DNA of 64,000 bases from CAXXOK01 sp963664595 (GCA_963664595.2 CAXXOK010000011.1:186001-250000), one strand, 5' to 3'. Shown: positions 44,853 through 52,794, counted from the stretch's first letter. The notes: a model not told the origin generated them from the letters alone. A program made the numbers and translations.

Positions 44853-45362
44853 TTACAGAATTTCGATGACGCACATTTCTGCGGCATCCCCGCGGCGCGG
44901 GCCCAGCTTGAAGATGCGGGTGTAACCGCCGGCGCAATTCTTTTCAGCGTTGCGCTTCTTAAACTTGGGGCCGTATTCGCGGAAGAGCTTTTCCACCACG
45001 GGATATTTGTTATCCTTGGTGCGCTCCTGGAAATCGTCCTTGTCCTCATCCTTGCCGCGCACTTCCGTTACCGGGTACAGGAAGGCGAGCATGCGGCGGC
45101 GGGCAGCAAGCTTGGTGGGCATATCGTTGACAACATCCATCATCACGATCTGGCCTTTATCGTTGTGGGTCTGCTTTTGAACATCAACGTTGTTCTCGCA
45201 TTCCTTCACTGCCAGCGTAATCAGGCGTTCTGCTGCACGGCGCACTTCCTTGGCGCGCGCTTCCGTGGTTTCAATCCGGCCGTACCAGATCAGGTTGGTT
45301 ACCTGATTGCGGATCAATGCCTTGCGCTGATCGGCGGTACGGCCCAGTTTACGTTGTGCCAT
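44853..45362 (-). CDS. rplQ: 50S ribosomal protein L17, enlarged
   Basis: 169 residues against about 113-130 in most bacteria. The N-terminus (MAQRKLGRTADQRKALIRNQV) and C-terminus (GGYTRIFKLGPRRGDAAEMCVIEIL, ending IEIL) are standard. The extra length is an insertion of roughly 35-50 residues at about 60-125, including a charged DEDKDDFQERTKDNK stretch. L17 lines the outer rim of the exit tunnel. Last gene of the alpha operon. Confidence 0.95.
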   Translation of the reverse strand: MAQRKLGRTADQRKALIRNQVTNLIWYGRIETTEARAKEVRRAAERLITLAVKECENNVDVQKQTHNDKGQIVMMDVVNDMPTKLAARRRMLAFLYPVTEVRGKDEDKDDFQERTKDNKYPVVEKLFREYGPKFKKRNAEKNCAGGYTRIFKLGPRRGDAAEMCVIEIL

Positions 45363-45396
45363 AGTAGGTTCCTCCTTGTGGTAGGACTATTCTGGT

Positions 45397-46341
45397 CTAT
45401 TCCTCGCCGGGCTTGAGCGAAAGGCCAAGCGCCTGCAGTTTCTGTTCGACTTCCTCTAAGCTCTTGCGGCCCAGATTGCGAACTTTCATCATATCTTCCT
45501 GGTTGCGCTGTACGAGCTCGGACACGGTATTGATGCCTGCGCGCTTCAAACAATTGTAGGCGCGCACGCTCAGATCCAGTTCCTCAATCGTCATTTCCAG
45601 TACCTTTTCGCGCTTGTCGTCTTCCTGATCGGTAAAGGTGACAGGCATCACCTGATCGGTCAGGCTGACAAACAGGCTCAGGTGCTCGGTTAAAATCTTC
45701 GCGGCCGTGGAGATCGCCTCGTCGGGGATCACGGTGCCGTTGGTCCACACATCCAGGGTAAGCTTATCGTAGTCGGTTACGTTGCCTACGCGCGTATCCT
45801 CGATGGTGTAATTCACCTTGCGGATGGGCGTGAAGATGGAATCGATCGGGATCACCCCGATAGGCATTGAGTGTGCTTTGTTACGATCGGCACTTACATA
45901 GCCGCGGCCTTTTTCCATGGTCAGCGTCATGCGCAGATGTGCGTCCTCGTTCAGCGTCGCGATGTGCAAATCGGGATTGGACATTTCCATTTCGTCGTCC
46001 ATGGGAATGTTTCCGGATTTGAACTCCATGGGGCCCTTTACATCCACGATCACGGTTTTGGTCTGATCGGTGTACATCTTAAAGCACAGCTGCTTCAGGT
46101 TGAGGATCAGCTCGGTCACATCTTCCACCACACCGGGAATGGTGGTGAATTCGTGCATCACACCGTCGATCTGGATATTGGTAATCGCAGCGCCGGGAAG
46201 CGAAGATAGCAGCACGCGGCGCAGTGCGTTGCCCAGCGTATTGCCGAAGCCGCTTTCCAGCGGTTCGATCACAAAACGGCCGTAGGTATTATCGGCGCTT
46301 GTTTCTACACGCTCGATTCGCGCTTTTTCAATTTCGATCAT
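45397..46341 (-). CDS. rpoA: RNA polymerase alpha subunit
   Basis: 314 residues. N-terminal domain starts MIEIEKARIERVE and contains the dimer-forming NALRRVLLSSLPG. The C-terminal domain (about 245-314) carries VRAYNCLKRAGINTVSEL and GRKSLEEVEQKL, used to touch UP elements and activators. Length and order are normal. It sits between rpsD and rplQ, as in most Bacillota. Confidence 0.97.
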   Translation of the reverse strand: MIEIEKARIERVETSADNTYGRFVIEPLESGFGNTLGNALRRVLLSSLPGAAITNIQIDGVMHEFTTIPGVVEDVTELILNLKQLCFKMYTDQTKTVIVDVKGPMEFKSGNIPMDDEMEMSNPDLHIATLNEDAHLRMTLTMEKGRGYVSADRNKAHSMPIGVIPIDSIFTPIRKVNYTIEDTRVGNVTDYDKLTLDVWTNGTVIPDEAISTAAKILTEHLSLFVSLTDQVMPVTFTDQEDDKREKVLEMTIEELDLSVRAYNCLKRAGINTVSELVQRNQEDMMKVRNLGRKSLEEVEQKLQALGLSLKPGEE

Positions 46342-46375
46342 GGTTGTACCCTCCTGTATTGAGCCGATAGGTTAA

Positions 46376-47002
46376 CTACCGAGAGTAGAACTCGACGATC
46401 ATGTTCTCCTGCAAGGTGAGATCAATATCCTCCCGCTCGGGCAAAGCTTCAATTTTGGCGGTCAACGCATCGGCATTGGTGGAAATCCACTTGGGAACCA
46501 CGCGGTTGATGCCTTCTTTGACGATCTTAAAATGTTCAATATCCCTGCGGGTTTCTTTCACGCTGATCACATCGCCGACCTTGGTGACAAACGACGGAAT
46601 ATCCACCTTTTTGCCGTTGACGGTAATCAGGCCGTGGCAAACAAACTGGCGCGCCTGCGCACGGCTGGAGCCCAGCCCGCTGCGGTACACAACGCTGTCC
46701 AGACGGCGTTCCAGGAGCTGCAGCAGGTTTTCACCTGTGATGCCCTTCATGCCTTCCGCCTTTTTGAACGTGCGGTGGAACTGTCCTTCCATCATGCCGT
46801 AGGCACGACGGACCTTCTGCTTTTCACGCAGCTGCAGGCCATACTCCGAAGGCTTGCGCGCGCGCGCCTGGCCGTGCTGGCCGGGGGGGGTGGGCCGGTT
46901 TTCCTGTGCGCACTTGGAAGAGAAGCACTTTTCGCCCTTCAAAAAGAGCTTGGTGCCCTCGCGGCGGCACAAACGGCATACGGAATCTGTATATCTTGCC
47001 AT
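46376..47002 (-). CDS. rpsD: 30S ribosomal protein S4
   Basis: 208 residues. Starts MARYTDSVCRLCRREGTKLFLKG-type with a CxxC...C zinc-like cluster (C9, C12, C26, C31), the cysteine-containing S4 form. The S4 RNA-binding domain LERRLDSVVYRSGL follows near residue 90. It nucleates 30S assembly. In many Bacillota rpsD is encoded elsewhere, so its place within the alpha operon here is informative. Confidence 0.96.
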   Translation of the reverse strand: MARYTDSVCRLCRREGTKLFLKGEKCFSSKCAQENRPTPPGQHGQARARKPSEYGLQLREKQKVRRAYGMMEGQFHRTFKKAEGMKGITGENLLQLLERRLDSVVYRSGLGSSRAQARQFVCHGLITVNGKKVDIPSFVTKVGDVISVKETRRDIEHFKIVKEGINRVVPKWISTNADALTAKIEALPEREDIDLTLQENMIVEFYSR

Positions 47003-47017
47003 ATTCTCTGTACCTCC

Positions 47018-47419
47018 TTACACTCTTCTGCGCTTTGGCGGACGGCAGCCGTTATGGGGAATGGGCGTCACGTCCTTGATCATGTTCACTTCCAAACCGG
47101 CAGCCTGCAGGCTGCGGATGGCGGCTTCACGCCCGGAACCGGGACCTTTGACATACACCTCAACGGTTTTCAGGCCAAATTCCATGGCGGCTTTGGCGGC
47201 GGTTTCCGCAGCCATCTGCGCGGCAAAGGGGGTGGATTTTTTGCTTCCGCGGAAGCCAAGTCCGCCCGCGCTCGCCCATGAAAGGGCATTGCCCTTGGTG
47301 TCGGTCAGGGTCACAATGGTGTTGTTAAACGAAGAACGGATATGCGCTGCGCCGCGCTCTACGAGCTTCTTTTCACGCTTTTTACGCGATACCCTTTTCA
47401 GCTTTTGTTTTGGTGCCAT
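47018..47419 (-). CDS. rpsK: 30S ribosomal protein S11
   Basis: 133 residues, with AHIRSSFNNTIVTLTD and the closing NGCRPPKRRRV. It forms the platform next to the mRNA exit. It is separated from rpsM by 192 bases, an unusually wide gap within this operon that contains palindromes. Confidence 0.97.
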   Translation of the reverse strand: MAPKQKLKRVSRKKREKKLVERGAAHIRSSFNNTIVTLTDTKGNALSWASAGGLGFRGSKKSTPFAAQMAAETAAKAAMEFGLKTVEVYVKGPGSGREAAIRSLQAAGLEVNMIKDVTPIPHNGCRPPKRRRV

Positions 47420-47450
47420 TCGTTGAAACTCCCTCCATGCTCAAATAGCA

Positions 47451-47553
47451 TTCGTTATACGAACTCAACTCTTTCATGCAAACCGGATCGCCGGCTTTAC
47501 GCCGCGGCGGGCAGCCGCTGATACTGCGGATGCGGTGCCGAAAGCTTTCGGCA
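47451..47553. repeat. Palindromes in the rpsM-rpsK spacer
   Basis: A perfect 18-bp palindrome at 47536-47553 (TGCCGAAAGCTTTCGGCA) and an odd palindrome TTCGTTATACGAA at 47451-47463. They lie in a 192-base spacer where about 15-30 bases is usual, and would fold in the mRNA. Confidence 0.55.
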
Positions 47554-47611
47554 GGAACCATGGTGAAAATACAGGGCGGGCTGCATGCGGTAAGGGGTTG
47601 GATCCGTACGA

Positions 47612-47986
47612 TCAGGTTGCCTTTTTCTTCCCGGCAACGGTGCGCTTGGGGCCTTTGCGGGTACGGGCATTGGTTTTGGTTTTCTGACCGCGCACAGGCA
47701 GGCCGCGGCGATGACGGATCCCGCGGTACGAGCCGATCTCAATCAGCCGTTTGATGTTCATAGACACCTCACGGCGGAGATCGCCTTCCACCTTCACGTG
47801 GCGCTCGATGTATTCGCGCAGTTTGGAAACTTCCTGTTCGGTCAGATCTTTGCAGCGTGTGTCGGGGCTGATGCCGGTGGAATCCAGGATGCCCTGCGAT
47901 GTGGCCAGGCCGATGCCGAAGATGTAGGTCAGGCCTACCTCCACGCGCTTTTCATTGGGCAGGTCAACGCCTGCAATACGTGCCAT
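47612..47986 (-). CDS. rpsM: 30S ribosomal protein S13
   Basis: 124 residues. Starts MARIAGVDLPNEKRVEVGLTY-type; the GIRHRRGLPVRGQKTKTNARTRKGP tail binds 16S rRNA and tRNA in the P site. First gene of the separated alpha operon, preceded by a leader of about 310 nt instead of the usual rpmJ. Confidence 0.97.
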   Translation of the reverse strand: MARIAGVDLPNEKRVEVGLTYIFGIGLATSQGILDSTGISPDTRCKDLTEQEVSKLREYIERHVKVEGDLRREVSMNIKRLIEIGSYRGIRHRRGLPVRGQKTKTNARTRKGPKRTVAGKKKAT

Positions 47987-48297
47987 GTGTAGATTTACAC
48001 CTCCAAAGTTTCAGGGGAACCATAGTCACGACAAGCCCACACGCATCCCTTTTACAGGGCACGTGCAGGATCTATTCCAGACTTTGGTTTGCCCTCTGCT
48101 GTGGGTTGCCGTTCAGCAACCCGTTGGGCTGAGGATCTCTTGAAGTTGGCGGCAAAACACCACCCAAGATCCCGCGTGCATCGGGGCGGCTTTCGCCGTC
48201 CTTGCGCGCTTTGTTAACGTTGTCAGATTTTCGCAATCCCGTGGTCGCACACGGTTTCCCGCATGCGCAGCCGCCCACAGCTATCGCATAGTCTAAC
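47987..48297 (-). promoter_or_regulatory. Long structured 5' leader of the alpha operon
   Basis: Between promoter and rpsM. Readable hairpins on the minus strand include GGGTTGC/GCAACCC (in 48103-48126), GGCG/CGCC-type with a GAAA loop (about 48184-48200) and a longer GATCTTG/CAAG-AGATC pairing (about 48132-48172). No gene. It is a candidate ribosomal-protein autoregulatory leader; class not recognised. Confidence 0.5.
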
Positions 48298-48303
48298 TTT
48301 GGA

Positions 48304-48332
48304 ATTATAACACATGTTTCATCAAGAGACAA
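48304..48332 (-). promoter_or_regulatory. Promoter of the alpha operon
   Basis: Minus strand TTGTCT (48332-48327), 17-bp spacer, TATAAT (48309-48304) preceded by TGT, an extended -10. Confidence 0.75.
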
Positions 48333-48452
48333 CGGCAATTTCGGTTTTTAATCGCTCTTTCAAAAGAATATTTTCATTTTTGTGCTCTCCGGCTTTTCGC
48401 ACCGCAATATTTTGTATACGCAATCGTATTGTTTTTCTGCCTTTGCAGGCTC

Positions 48453-48481
48453 TTGACGTTTTCACTCCGTTTTGCTACAAT
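48453..48481 (+). promoter_or_regulatory. Promoter of the tetR-EFR1 cassette
   Basis: TTGACG (48453-48458), 17-bp spacer, TACAAT (48476-48481). The operator palindrome begins one base after it. Confidence 0.75.
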
Positions 48482-48482
48482 A

Positions 48483-48498
48483 ACTAACGATCGTTAGT
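48483..48498. promoter_or_regulatory. Perfect 16-bp palindrome, TetR operator
   Basis: ACTAACGATCGTTAGT, exactly self-complementary, covering the expected transcription start of the TetR gene, so binding would repress its own cassette. Confidence 0.75.
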
Positions 48499-48514
48499 AT
48501 TTGAGGTGTTCACT

Positions 48515-49180
48515 ATGGATTCTCAGGCAAAATTCGAAACTTTGATTCGCCAGGCCGAATCAACCCGGCAGAAGCTGTTTTACGCGGGTCTCCGTCTTTT
48601 TTCGCAGAAAGGGTACGCAAGCGTAGGCATCCGAGAGCTGTGCCGGATGGTCGGCATTAAGGAAAGCTCATTCTATAACCATTACACGGGCAAGGAAAGC
48701 CTGCTGGAGGAGATCCTCGCCTATTTTGATCAGGCCAGCGATCAGGTGGTGATGACCGATGTGGAAATCCTCGCCCTGATCGAGCGGGGCAGCGTGCGGA
48801 CATTTTTTGAGGAAAACATGAAGCGTTTCAGCGCGATCACCTCCAACGTACTCTACCATACCGCGCTCCAGATTGTGCTGACCGAAAGCTATCTCCACCC
48901 GAGGGCGGCGGAGATTGCGAAGAAAAACCTCTATCACCTGCGCAGAGACTATACCGAGCAGGTGCTCGCCGGGCTGATGGAGCGCGGCGCCATTCGGGCG
49001 TACGATGTGCAGGCGGTCACGGCCGAATACTATTATGCGCTCAAAGGTATGCTGGATGAATATCTGCTGCTGCAATTATGGGACGCCGACCTAACCCCCA
49101 TCCTTTCCCGCATCTCCTCCCATATTGATTTCTTTTCCCGCATGCTGGAAGTTCCCAGTGATGAAAGGCTCTCTCTATGA
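48515..49180 (+). CDS. TetR/AcrR-family regulator
   Basis: 221 residues. Helix-turn-helix at about 18-64 (SVGIRELCRMVGIKESSFYNHYTGKESLL, with the family's YxHFxxKexLL-like ending). The C-terminal helical part (about 70-215) is a ligand-binding domain of unknown specificity. Start at 48515 (MDSQAKF), 6 bases after GAGGTG. A perfect palindrome over its promoter start suggests autorepression. Its stop overlaps the EFR1 gene by 4 bases. Confidence 0.88.
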   Translation: MDSQAKFETLIRQAESTRQKLFYAGLRLFSQKGYASVGIRELCRMVGIKESSFYNHYTGKESLLEEILAYFDQASDQVVMTDVEILALIERGSVRTFFEENMKRFSAITSNVLYHTALQIVLTESYLHPRAAEIAKKNLYHLRRDYTEQVLAGLMERGAIRAYDVQAVTAEYYYALKGMLDEYLLLQLWDADLTPILSRISSHIDFFSRMLEVPSDERLSL

Positions 49181-50064
49181 AGGCATATGTTACCTGGTTT
49201 TCCGGCACAGGCAATTCCCTTTGGGCAGCGAAGCAGCTTGCCGCGCTGTTGGAGGCGGAGTGCGTGCCCATGGCACACAATCAAGCACAGCGTGTAGGTC
49301 CGGATACCGATTCCGATCTGGTCGTGCTCGTATTTCCCGTCTATAATCACCTGATCCCTTATCTGGTGCAGCGGTTTATACAGCAGCTCCCCTCTCTCGC
49401 GGATAAGACGATATATGCCGTGTGTACCTATGGTGACAGCCCCGGTGTTTCATTGGAATACCTGCAGAGGCGAATCGCAGAAAAGGGCGGCACGCTTTCC
49501 GGCGGTTTTGCCGTTAAAATGCCGTACAATTATATCTCGCCCTCCGGCTCGCTGCGCAGTGTATTCCAGCCCTTCCGTCTTCGCGAGATTTCACCGGATA
49601 CGCAGGAGCAGCTTTTCGCCGCCGCACAGGAAAAGCTTGCCGATATCGCCTTGTATATCAAAGCGGGCAGACGCGGAACCTTGGAAACGGAGTATGAACG
49701 CATTGAGCGGCTGGCAGAACGGCTGAACCTGCGCAATACCCTCCAAAAGCGTTTCTGGCTTCACAAAGCCGGTTACCATGGAAAAACAAAAATGACATCC
49801 GTTGAATGCGTACAGCTCATGGATGCCGGATTTTTCACAACGGAGGCATGTATGGGATGCCAAACCTGCGCGCGGATCTGCCCTGTGCATAATATCAGCT
49901 TTGCCAATGGAAAACCGCACTGGAGTCACCGCTGTGAGCAGTGCTTTGCCTGTCTGCAGTGGTGCCCCGCGCAGGCGCTACAGTTCGGAACGGGCACACT
50001 GGATGGCAAACGATATCGCCAGCCAGCGATCCGGCCGGAAGAAATGTTCCTTCAACCACAGTAA
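49177..50064 (+). CDS. EFR1-family flavodoxin/ferredoxin fusion
   Basis: 295 residues. The N-terminal flavodoxin-like domain (1-150) has the FMN phosphate loop SGTGNSLWAAK. The C-terminus holds two [4Fe-4S] clusters of the ferredoxin type, CMGCQTCARICP and CEQCFACLQWCP. These proteins are common in anaerobes and pass electrons between flavin and iron-sulfur centres; partners are rarely known. Coupled to TetR by an ATGA overlap and followed 14 bases later by a small membrane protein that may be its membrane partner. Confidence 0.9.
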   Translation: MKAYVTWFSGTGNSLWAAKQLAALLEAECVPMAHNQAQRVGPDTDSDLVVLVFPVYNHLIPYLVQRFIQQLPSLADKTIYAVCTYGDSPGVSLEYLQRRIAEKGGTLSGGFAVKMPYNYISPSGSLRSVFQPFRLREISPDTQEQLFAAAQEKLADIALYIKAGRRGTLETEYERIERLAERLNLRNTLQKRFWLHKAGYHGKTKMTSVECVQLMDAGFFTTEACMGCQTCARICPVHNISFANGKPHWSHRCEQCFACLQWCPAQALQFGTGTLDGKRYRQPAIRPEEMFLQPQ

Positions 50065-50078
50065 AGGAGTGACCCTGT

Positions 50079-50444
50079 ATGAGGAATCTTGTGTTCGCCG
50101 CGTTGGCGCTGTTGGCGGTTTCCCTCGGCTTTGGCATATGGACCGCGATTGCGGGCCTCCCCTACTCCACCGCTTTGTTTACCCTTCACAAGCTGACGGG
50201 CGCGGCATCCGCCGTGTTGTGTATTGTCTTCTATTTCAAGGTGATGCGCACGGATGGGCTGACGCCTTTTGATATCACACTGGGCATCGTGTTTTCGGCG
50301 GCGCTGATTTTATTGCTCGTTACAGGAGGCATCCTGGGCGCCAGGCAGTCGCCGACCGTAATGCTCCGCATTGCTCACGGTCTGTCCGGCGTTTCCCTTT
50401 CACTGGTCACTGGCTGGAAGCTGATCACCTTTTTACTGCAATAA
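50079..50444 (+). CDS. Small four-helix membrane protein
   Basis: 121 residues, four hydrophobic helices (about 3-24, 33-54, 64-86, 95-117). Histidines H37 (LHKLTG) and one in RIAHGLSG lie inside helices 2 and 4, a placement that could bind haem as in small cytochrome b-like proteins, but no family is recognised. An AAAGGAG site precedes the start. As third gene of the TetR-EFR1 cassette it may couple that protein to the membrane quinone pool; this is inference. Confidence 0.65.
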   Translation: MRNLVFAALALLAVSLGFGIWTAIAGLPYSTALFTLHKLTGAASAVLCIVFYFKVMRTDGLTPFDITLGIVFSAALILLLVTGGILGARQSPTVMLRIAHGLSGVSLSLVTGWKLITFLLQ

Positions 50445-50476
50445 TCCGCAGACCGCGCCACTGCACCAGCCCACAA

Positions 50477-50512
50477 AAAAAGCGCCGTACAGGCTACCGT
50501 ACAGCGCTTTTT
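50477..50512. terminator. Bidirectional terminator, cassette versus rpmJ
   Basis: AAAAAGCGCCGTAC (50477-50490) pairs with GTACAGCGCTTTTT (50499-50512) with one mismatch. A-run and T-run on the two sides serve the convergent cassette and the spc operon ending in rpmJ. Confidence 0.85.
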
Positions 50513-50514
50513 GC

Positions 50515-50628
50515 TTACCCCTGCTTCTGCTTATGCCGGGGATTCTCGCAGATGATCATCACACGACCCTTGCGTTTGATAATCTTGCATTTCTCACAGA
50601 TCGGTTTCACTGAGGGACGAACTTTCAT
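50515..50628 (-). CDS. rpmJ: 50S ribosomal protein L36
   Basis: 37 residues, MKVRPSVKPICEKCKIIKRK start, with the four zinc ligands C11, C14, C27 and H32. Zinc-binding (C+) form. GGAGG lies 7 bases before the ATG. It is the last gene of this part of the cluster and ends on a terminator, whereas rpsM normally follows directly. Confidence 0.97.
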   Translation of the reverse strand: MKVRPSVKPICEKCKIIKRKGRVMIICENPRHKQKQG

Positions 50629-50716
50629 ACTATTATCCTCCATTCGTAGGTTCTGGACTCTATGGGCGTTGCGCAGCGTTGGAAACAGGCTTCGCTTATC
50701 GTTTTGGATGGTCCCG

Positions 50717-50938
50717 TCAGCCTTTGGAGCGCCAGGTAATACGGCCGCGGGTCAGATCATAGGGCGATAATTCGATGGTTACCTTATCGCCGGGATAAAT
50801 GCGGATGAAGTTCATACGCATCTTGCCCGAGATATGGGCCAGAATTTTATGGCCGCCTGCCAGCTCTACCTGAAACATGGCGTTGGGAAGCGCCTCTATG
50901 ACCGTGCCTTCCATTTCGATGACGTCGCTTTTAGACAA
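50717..50938 (-). CDS. infA: Translation initiation factor IF-1
   Basis: 73 residues, one OB-fold: MSKSDVIEMEGTVIEALPNA start, HISGKMRMNFIRI and GDKVTIELSPYDLTRGRI. Binds the 30S A site during initiation. TTG start at 50938 behind GGAGGAAAA; the frame upstream is open but belongs to another gene. It overlaps the KOW gene by 8 bases. Confidence 0.96.
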   Translation of the reverse strand: MSKSDVIEMEGTVIEALPNAMFQVELAGGHKILAHISGKMRMNFIRIYPGDKVTIELSPYDLTRGRITWRSKG

Positions 50939-51245
50939 ATGTGTTTTCCTCCTTGTCTTGTGGGCGAGAACTGATGTTGAAATAGGTCCTGAGAGCTTTA
51001 CGGATGTCACTGTCGGCGGTTTGCACCTGGTTTGCGATGGCCGGTAACAATTCCTGTGCAACATAGGGTTTGGGGATGAGGTGCCTGGCTTGCTTCTTTT
51101 TGGGCTTTTCAAGCTTCCGGCTTTGGCCGTCTGCAATCAGCACGTAATTCTCGTTTACAATGCCGACCACGACAAACGCCTTTCCCTTGTCGTGCCCTTG
51201 TTTGGAGAGCACTACACGCCCCAGCTCATGCACCGACGGTTTCAC
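50931..51245 (-). CDS. KOW-domain RNA-binding protein
   Basis: 104 residues. The first 50 match a KOW/L14e-like motif (LGRVVLSKQGHDKGKAFVVVGI). The rest is basic and helical. Found at this position between map and infA in many Clostridia, where it is thought to bind ribosomal RNA; exact role unknown. It overlaps map by 4 bases and infA by 8. Confidence 0.85.
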   Translation of the reverse strand: MKPSVHELGRVVLSKQGHDKGKAFVVVGIVNENYVLIADGQSRKLEKPKKKQARHLIPKPYVAQELLPAIANQVQTADSDIRKALRTYFNISSRPQDKEENTFV

Positions 51246-52024
51246 GCGCCATCCACCTCCGTGAATTGGTACCCCGGATAGCTCAGCAGTTCCGGCAGGC
51301 CGTGCTCGTTAATTACCAGTGTGTGCTCGTAATGGGAGCAGGGGCTGCGGTCGATGGTGGAAATGGTCCATCCGTCTTCCAGCTCCTCCACAGCGGGGCT
51401 GTGCAGGGAGATCATCGGTTCCACGGCAAGCGTCATGCCCTCGCGCAGCCGCACACCGTGCCCAGGCTTGCCATAGTTGGGCACGCTGGGCTCTTCGTGC
51501 ATTTCACGCCCGATGCCGTGCCCCACAAGCTCGCGGATCACGCCGTAGCAGTGGCTTTCCGCCAGCTGCTGCACGGCGTGGCTGATATCCTGCAGGCGGT
51601 TGCCCTGGATAGCCTGCCGTGCTCCGGCAAAAAAGCACTGTTCCGTCACGTCGATCAGCTTGCGGTTCTCCTCGGAGATCTGTCCGATTCCCACCGTGAA
51701 AGCGCTGTCGGACTGCCAGCCGTCATAAATCAGCCCGCAGTCCACCGAAAGCACATCGCCTTGCGTAAGGAAGACATTTTCGTCAGGGATACCGTGTACC
51801 ACCTGTTCGTTAATCGAGGTGCAAAGTGTGGCTGGAAATCCCCGATACCCCAGAAACGATGGGGTCGCCTTACGGTCCCGGATCAGCTTCTCGGCAATCC
51901 CGTCCAGTTCCTTGGTGGACATTCCGGGCTTGATTGCCTGTCGCAGTTCCATGAGCACTTCGTAAAGGAGCGCGCCCGCCTTTCGCATGATGGCGATTTG
52001 CGGAGCGCTTTTGATATAAATCAT
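51242..52024 (-). CDS. map: Methionine aminopeptidase, type I
   Basis: 260 residues. Metal ligands visible in SVDCGL (Asp), DSAF (Asp), GHGIGREMHE (His), EPMI (Glu) and YEHTL (Glu). Removes the starter methionine from new proteins. There is no N-terminal zinc-finger or SecA-like extension. ATG overlaps the adk stop by 4 bases. Confidence 0.95.
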   Translation of the reverse strand: MIYIKSAPQIAIMRKAGALLYEVLMELRQAIKPGMSTKELDGIAEKLIRDRKATPSFLGYRGFPATLCTSINEQVVHGIPDENVFLTQGDVLSVDCGLIYDGWQSDSAFTVGIGQISEENRKLIDVTEQCFFAGARQAIQGNRLQDISHAVQQLAESHCYGVIRELVGHGIGREMHEEPSVPNYGKPGHGVRLREGMTLAVEPMISLHSPAVEELEDGWTISTIDRSPCSHYEHTLVINEHGLPELLSYPGYQFTEVDGA

Positions 52025-52650
52025 TGAACCGCCTTCAACACATCGGCGATTGCTTCGCTGACGCTTTCCATCGGCTGCGAGCCATCTACGGTTTGAAGGA
52101 GTCCCTTCTCTTCGTAGTAGGCGATCAGGGGAGCGGTTTTTTGATGATAGACGGACAGGCGGCTTAAAACCGTTTCGGGTTTATCATCGTCGCGCTGAAT
52201 CAGCTCCGTGCCGTCTTTTTCACACTGGGTCTCTCCCTGCAGGAGATCCACATGGTAGGTCGCCCCGCAAGCAGGGCACACCCTGCGCCCGGACAGACGC
52301 TTAACCAGATGATCGTCTGCCACGCTGATATCCACCACAGCGTCCATCGCCGCGATGGTTTCCAGCGCTTTCGCCTGTGCCACGGTGCGGGGAAATCCGT
52401 CCAGGATATAGCCGTTCTTGCAGTCCGGCTCTTCCACGCGCTCGCGCACCAGCGCGATCACAACCTCATCGGGTACCAGTTCACCCTTGTCCATGAAGGA
52501 CTTGGCTTTCAGGCCCGTTTCGGTCTGGTTGCGGATCGCAGCGCGCAGCATATCGCCCGTTGAGATGTGGGCAAGCGCATACTTCGCGCAGACAATATCC
52601 GCCTGTGTTCCTTTTCCGGCGCCCGGAGGGCCGAGTAGAATGATTTTCAT
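52021..52650 (-). CDS. adk: Adenylate kinase
   Basis: 209 residues. P-loop GPPGAGKGTQ at the N-terminus, DGFPRTVAQA in the middle. The LID region carries CPAC...C, a zinc-finger-type LID typical of Gram-positives, although the fourth ligand is Asp in a CEKDGTEL context. Balances ATP, ADP and AMP. Start at 52650 (MKIILLG); longer frames have no site and are non-homologous. Confidence 0.96.
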   Translation of the reverse strand: MKIILLGPPGAGKGTQADIVCAKYALAHISTGDMLRAAIRNQTETGLKAKSFMDKGELVPDEVVIALVRERVEEPDCKNGYILDGFPRTVAQAKALETIAAMDAVVDISVADDHLVKRLSGRRVCPACGATYHVDLLQGETQCEKDGTELIQRDDDKPETVLSRLSVYHQKTAPLIAYYEEKGLLQTVDGSQPMESVSEAIADVLKAVQ

Positions 52651-52668
52651 GTGACTACCTTTCGTTGG

Positions 52669-52776
52669 AATGTGGAACGAGGAATCAGGAATGGAGGAAG
52701 GATTGCTTCGCAAGCCCGAACTCGGAACCGTTGCGAAAGTCTCTGTACCGCCAATCCTCATTCCTTATTCCACATT
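52669..52776. repeat. Long imperfect inverted repeat between secY and adk
   Basis: Bases 52669-52685 pair with 52760-52776 (AATGTGGAA / TTCCACATT at the tips), and inner blocks GGAATGGAGG and GGATTG match CCTCATTCC and CAATCC. The arms are built of GAGGAAT-like heptads. It is MITE- or REP-like, within an otherwise compact operon. Confidence 0.55.
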
Positions 52777-52794
52777 GATCTTCGTCGGTCAACA

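Noticed and set aside
47987..48297. c-di-GMP (GEMM) riboswitch, because of an AGGGCAAACC stretch
   Set aside because: The other conserved helices and the tetraloop-receptor pair could not be found around it.
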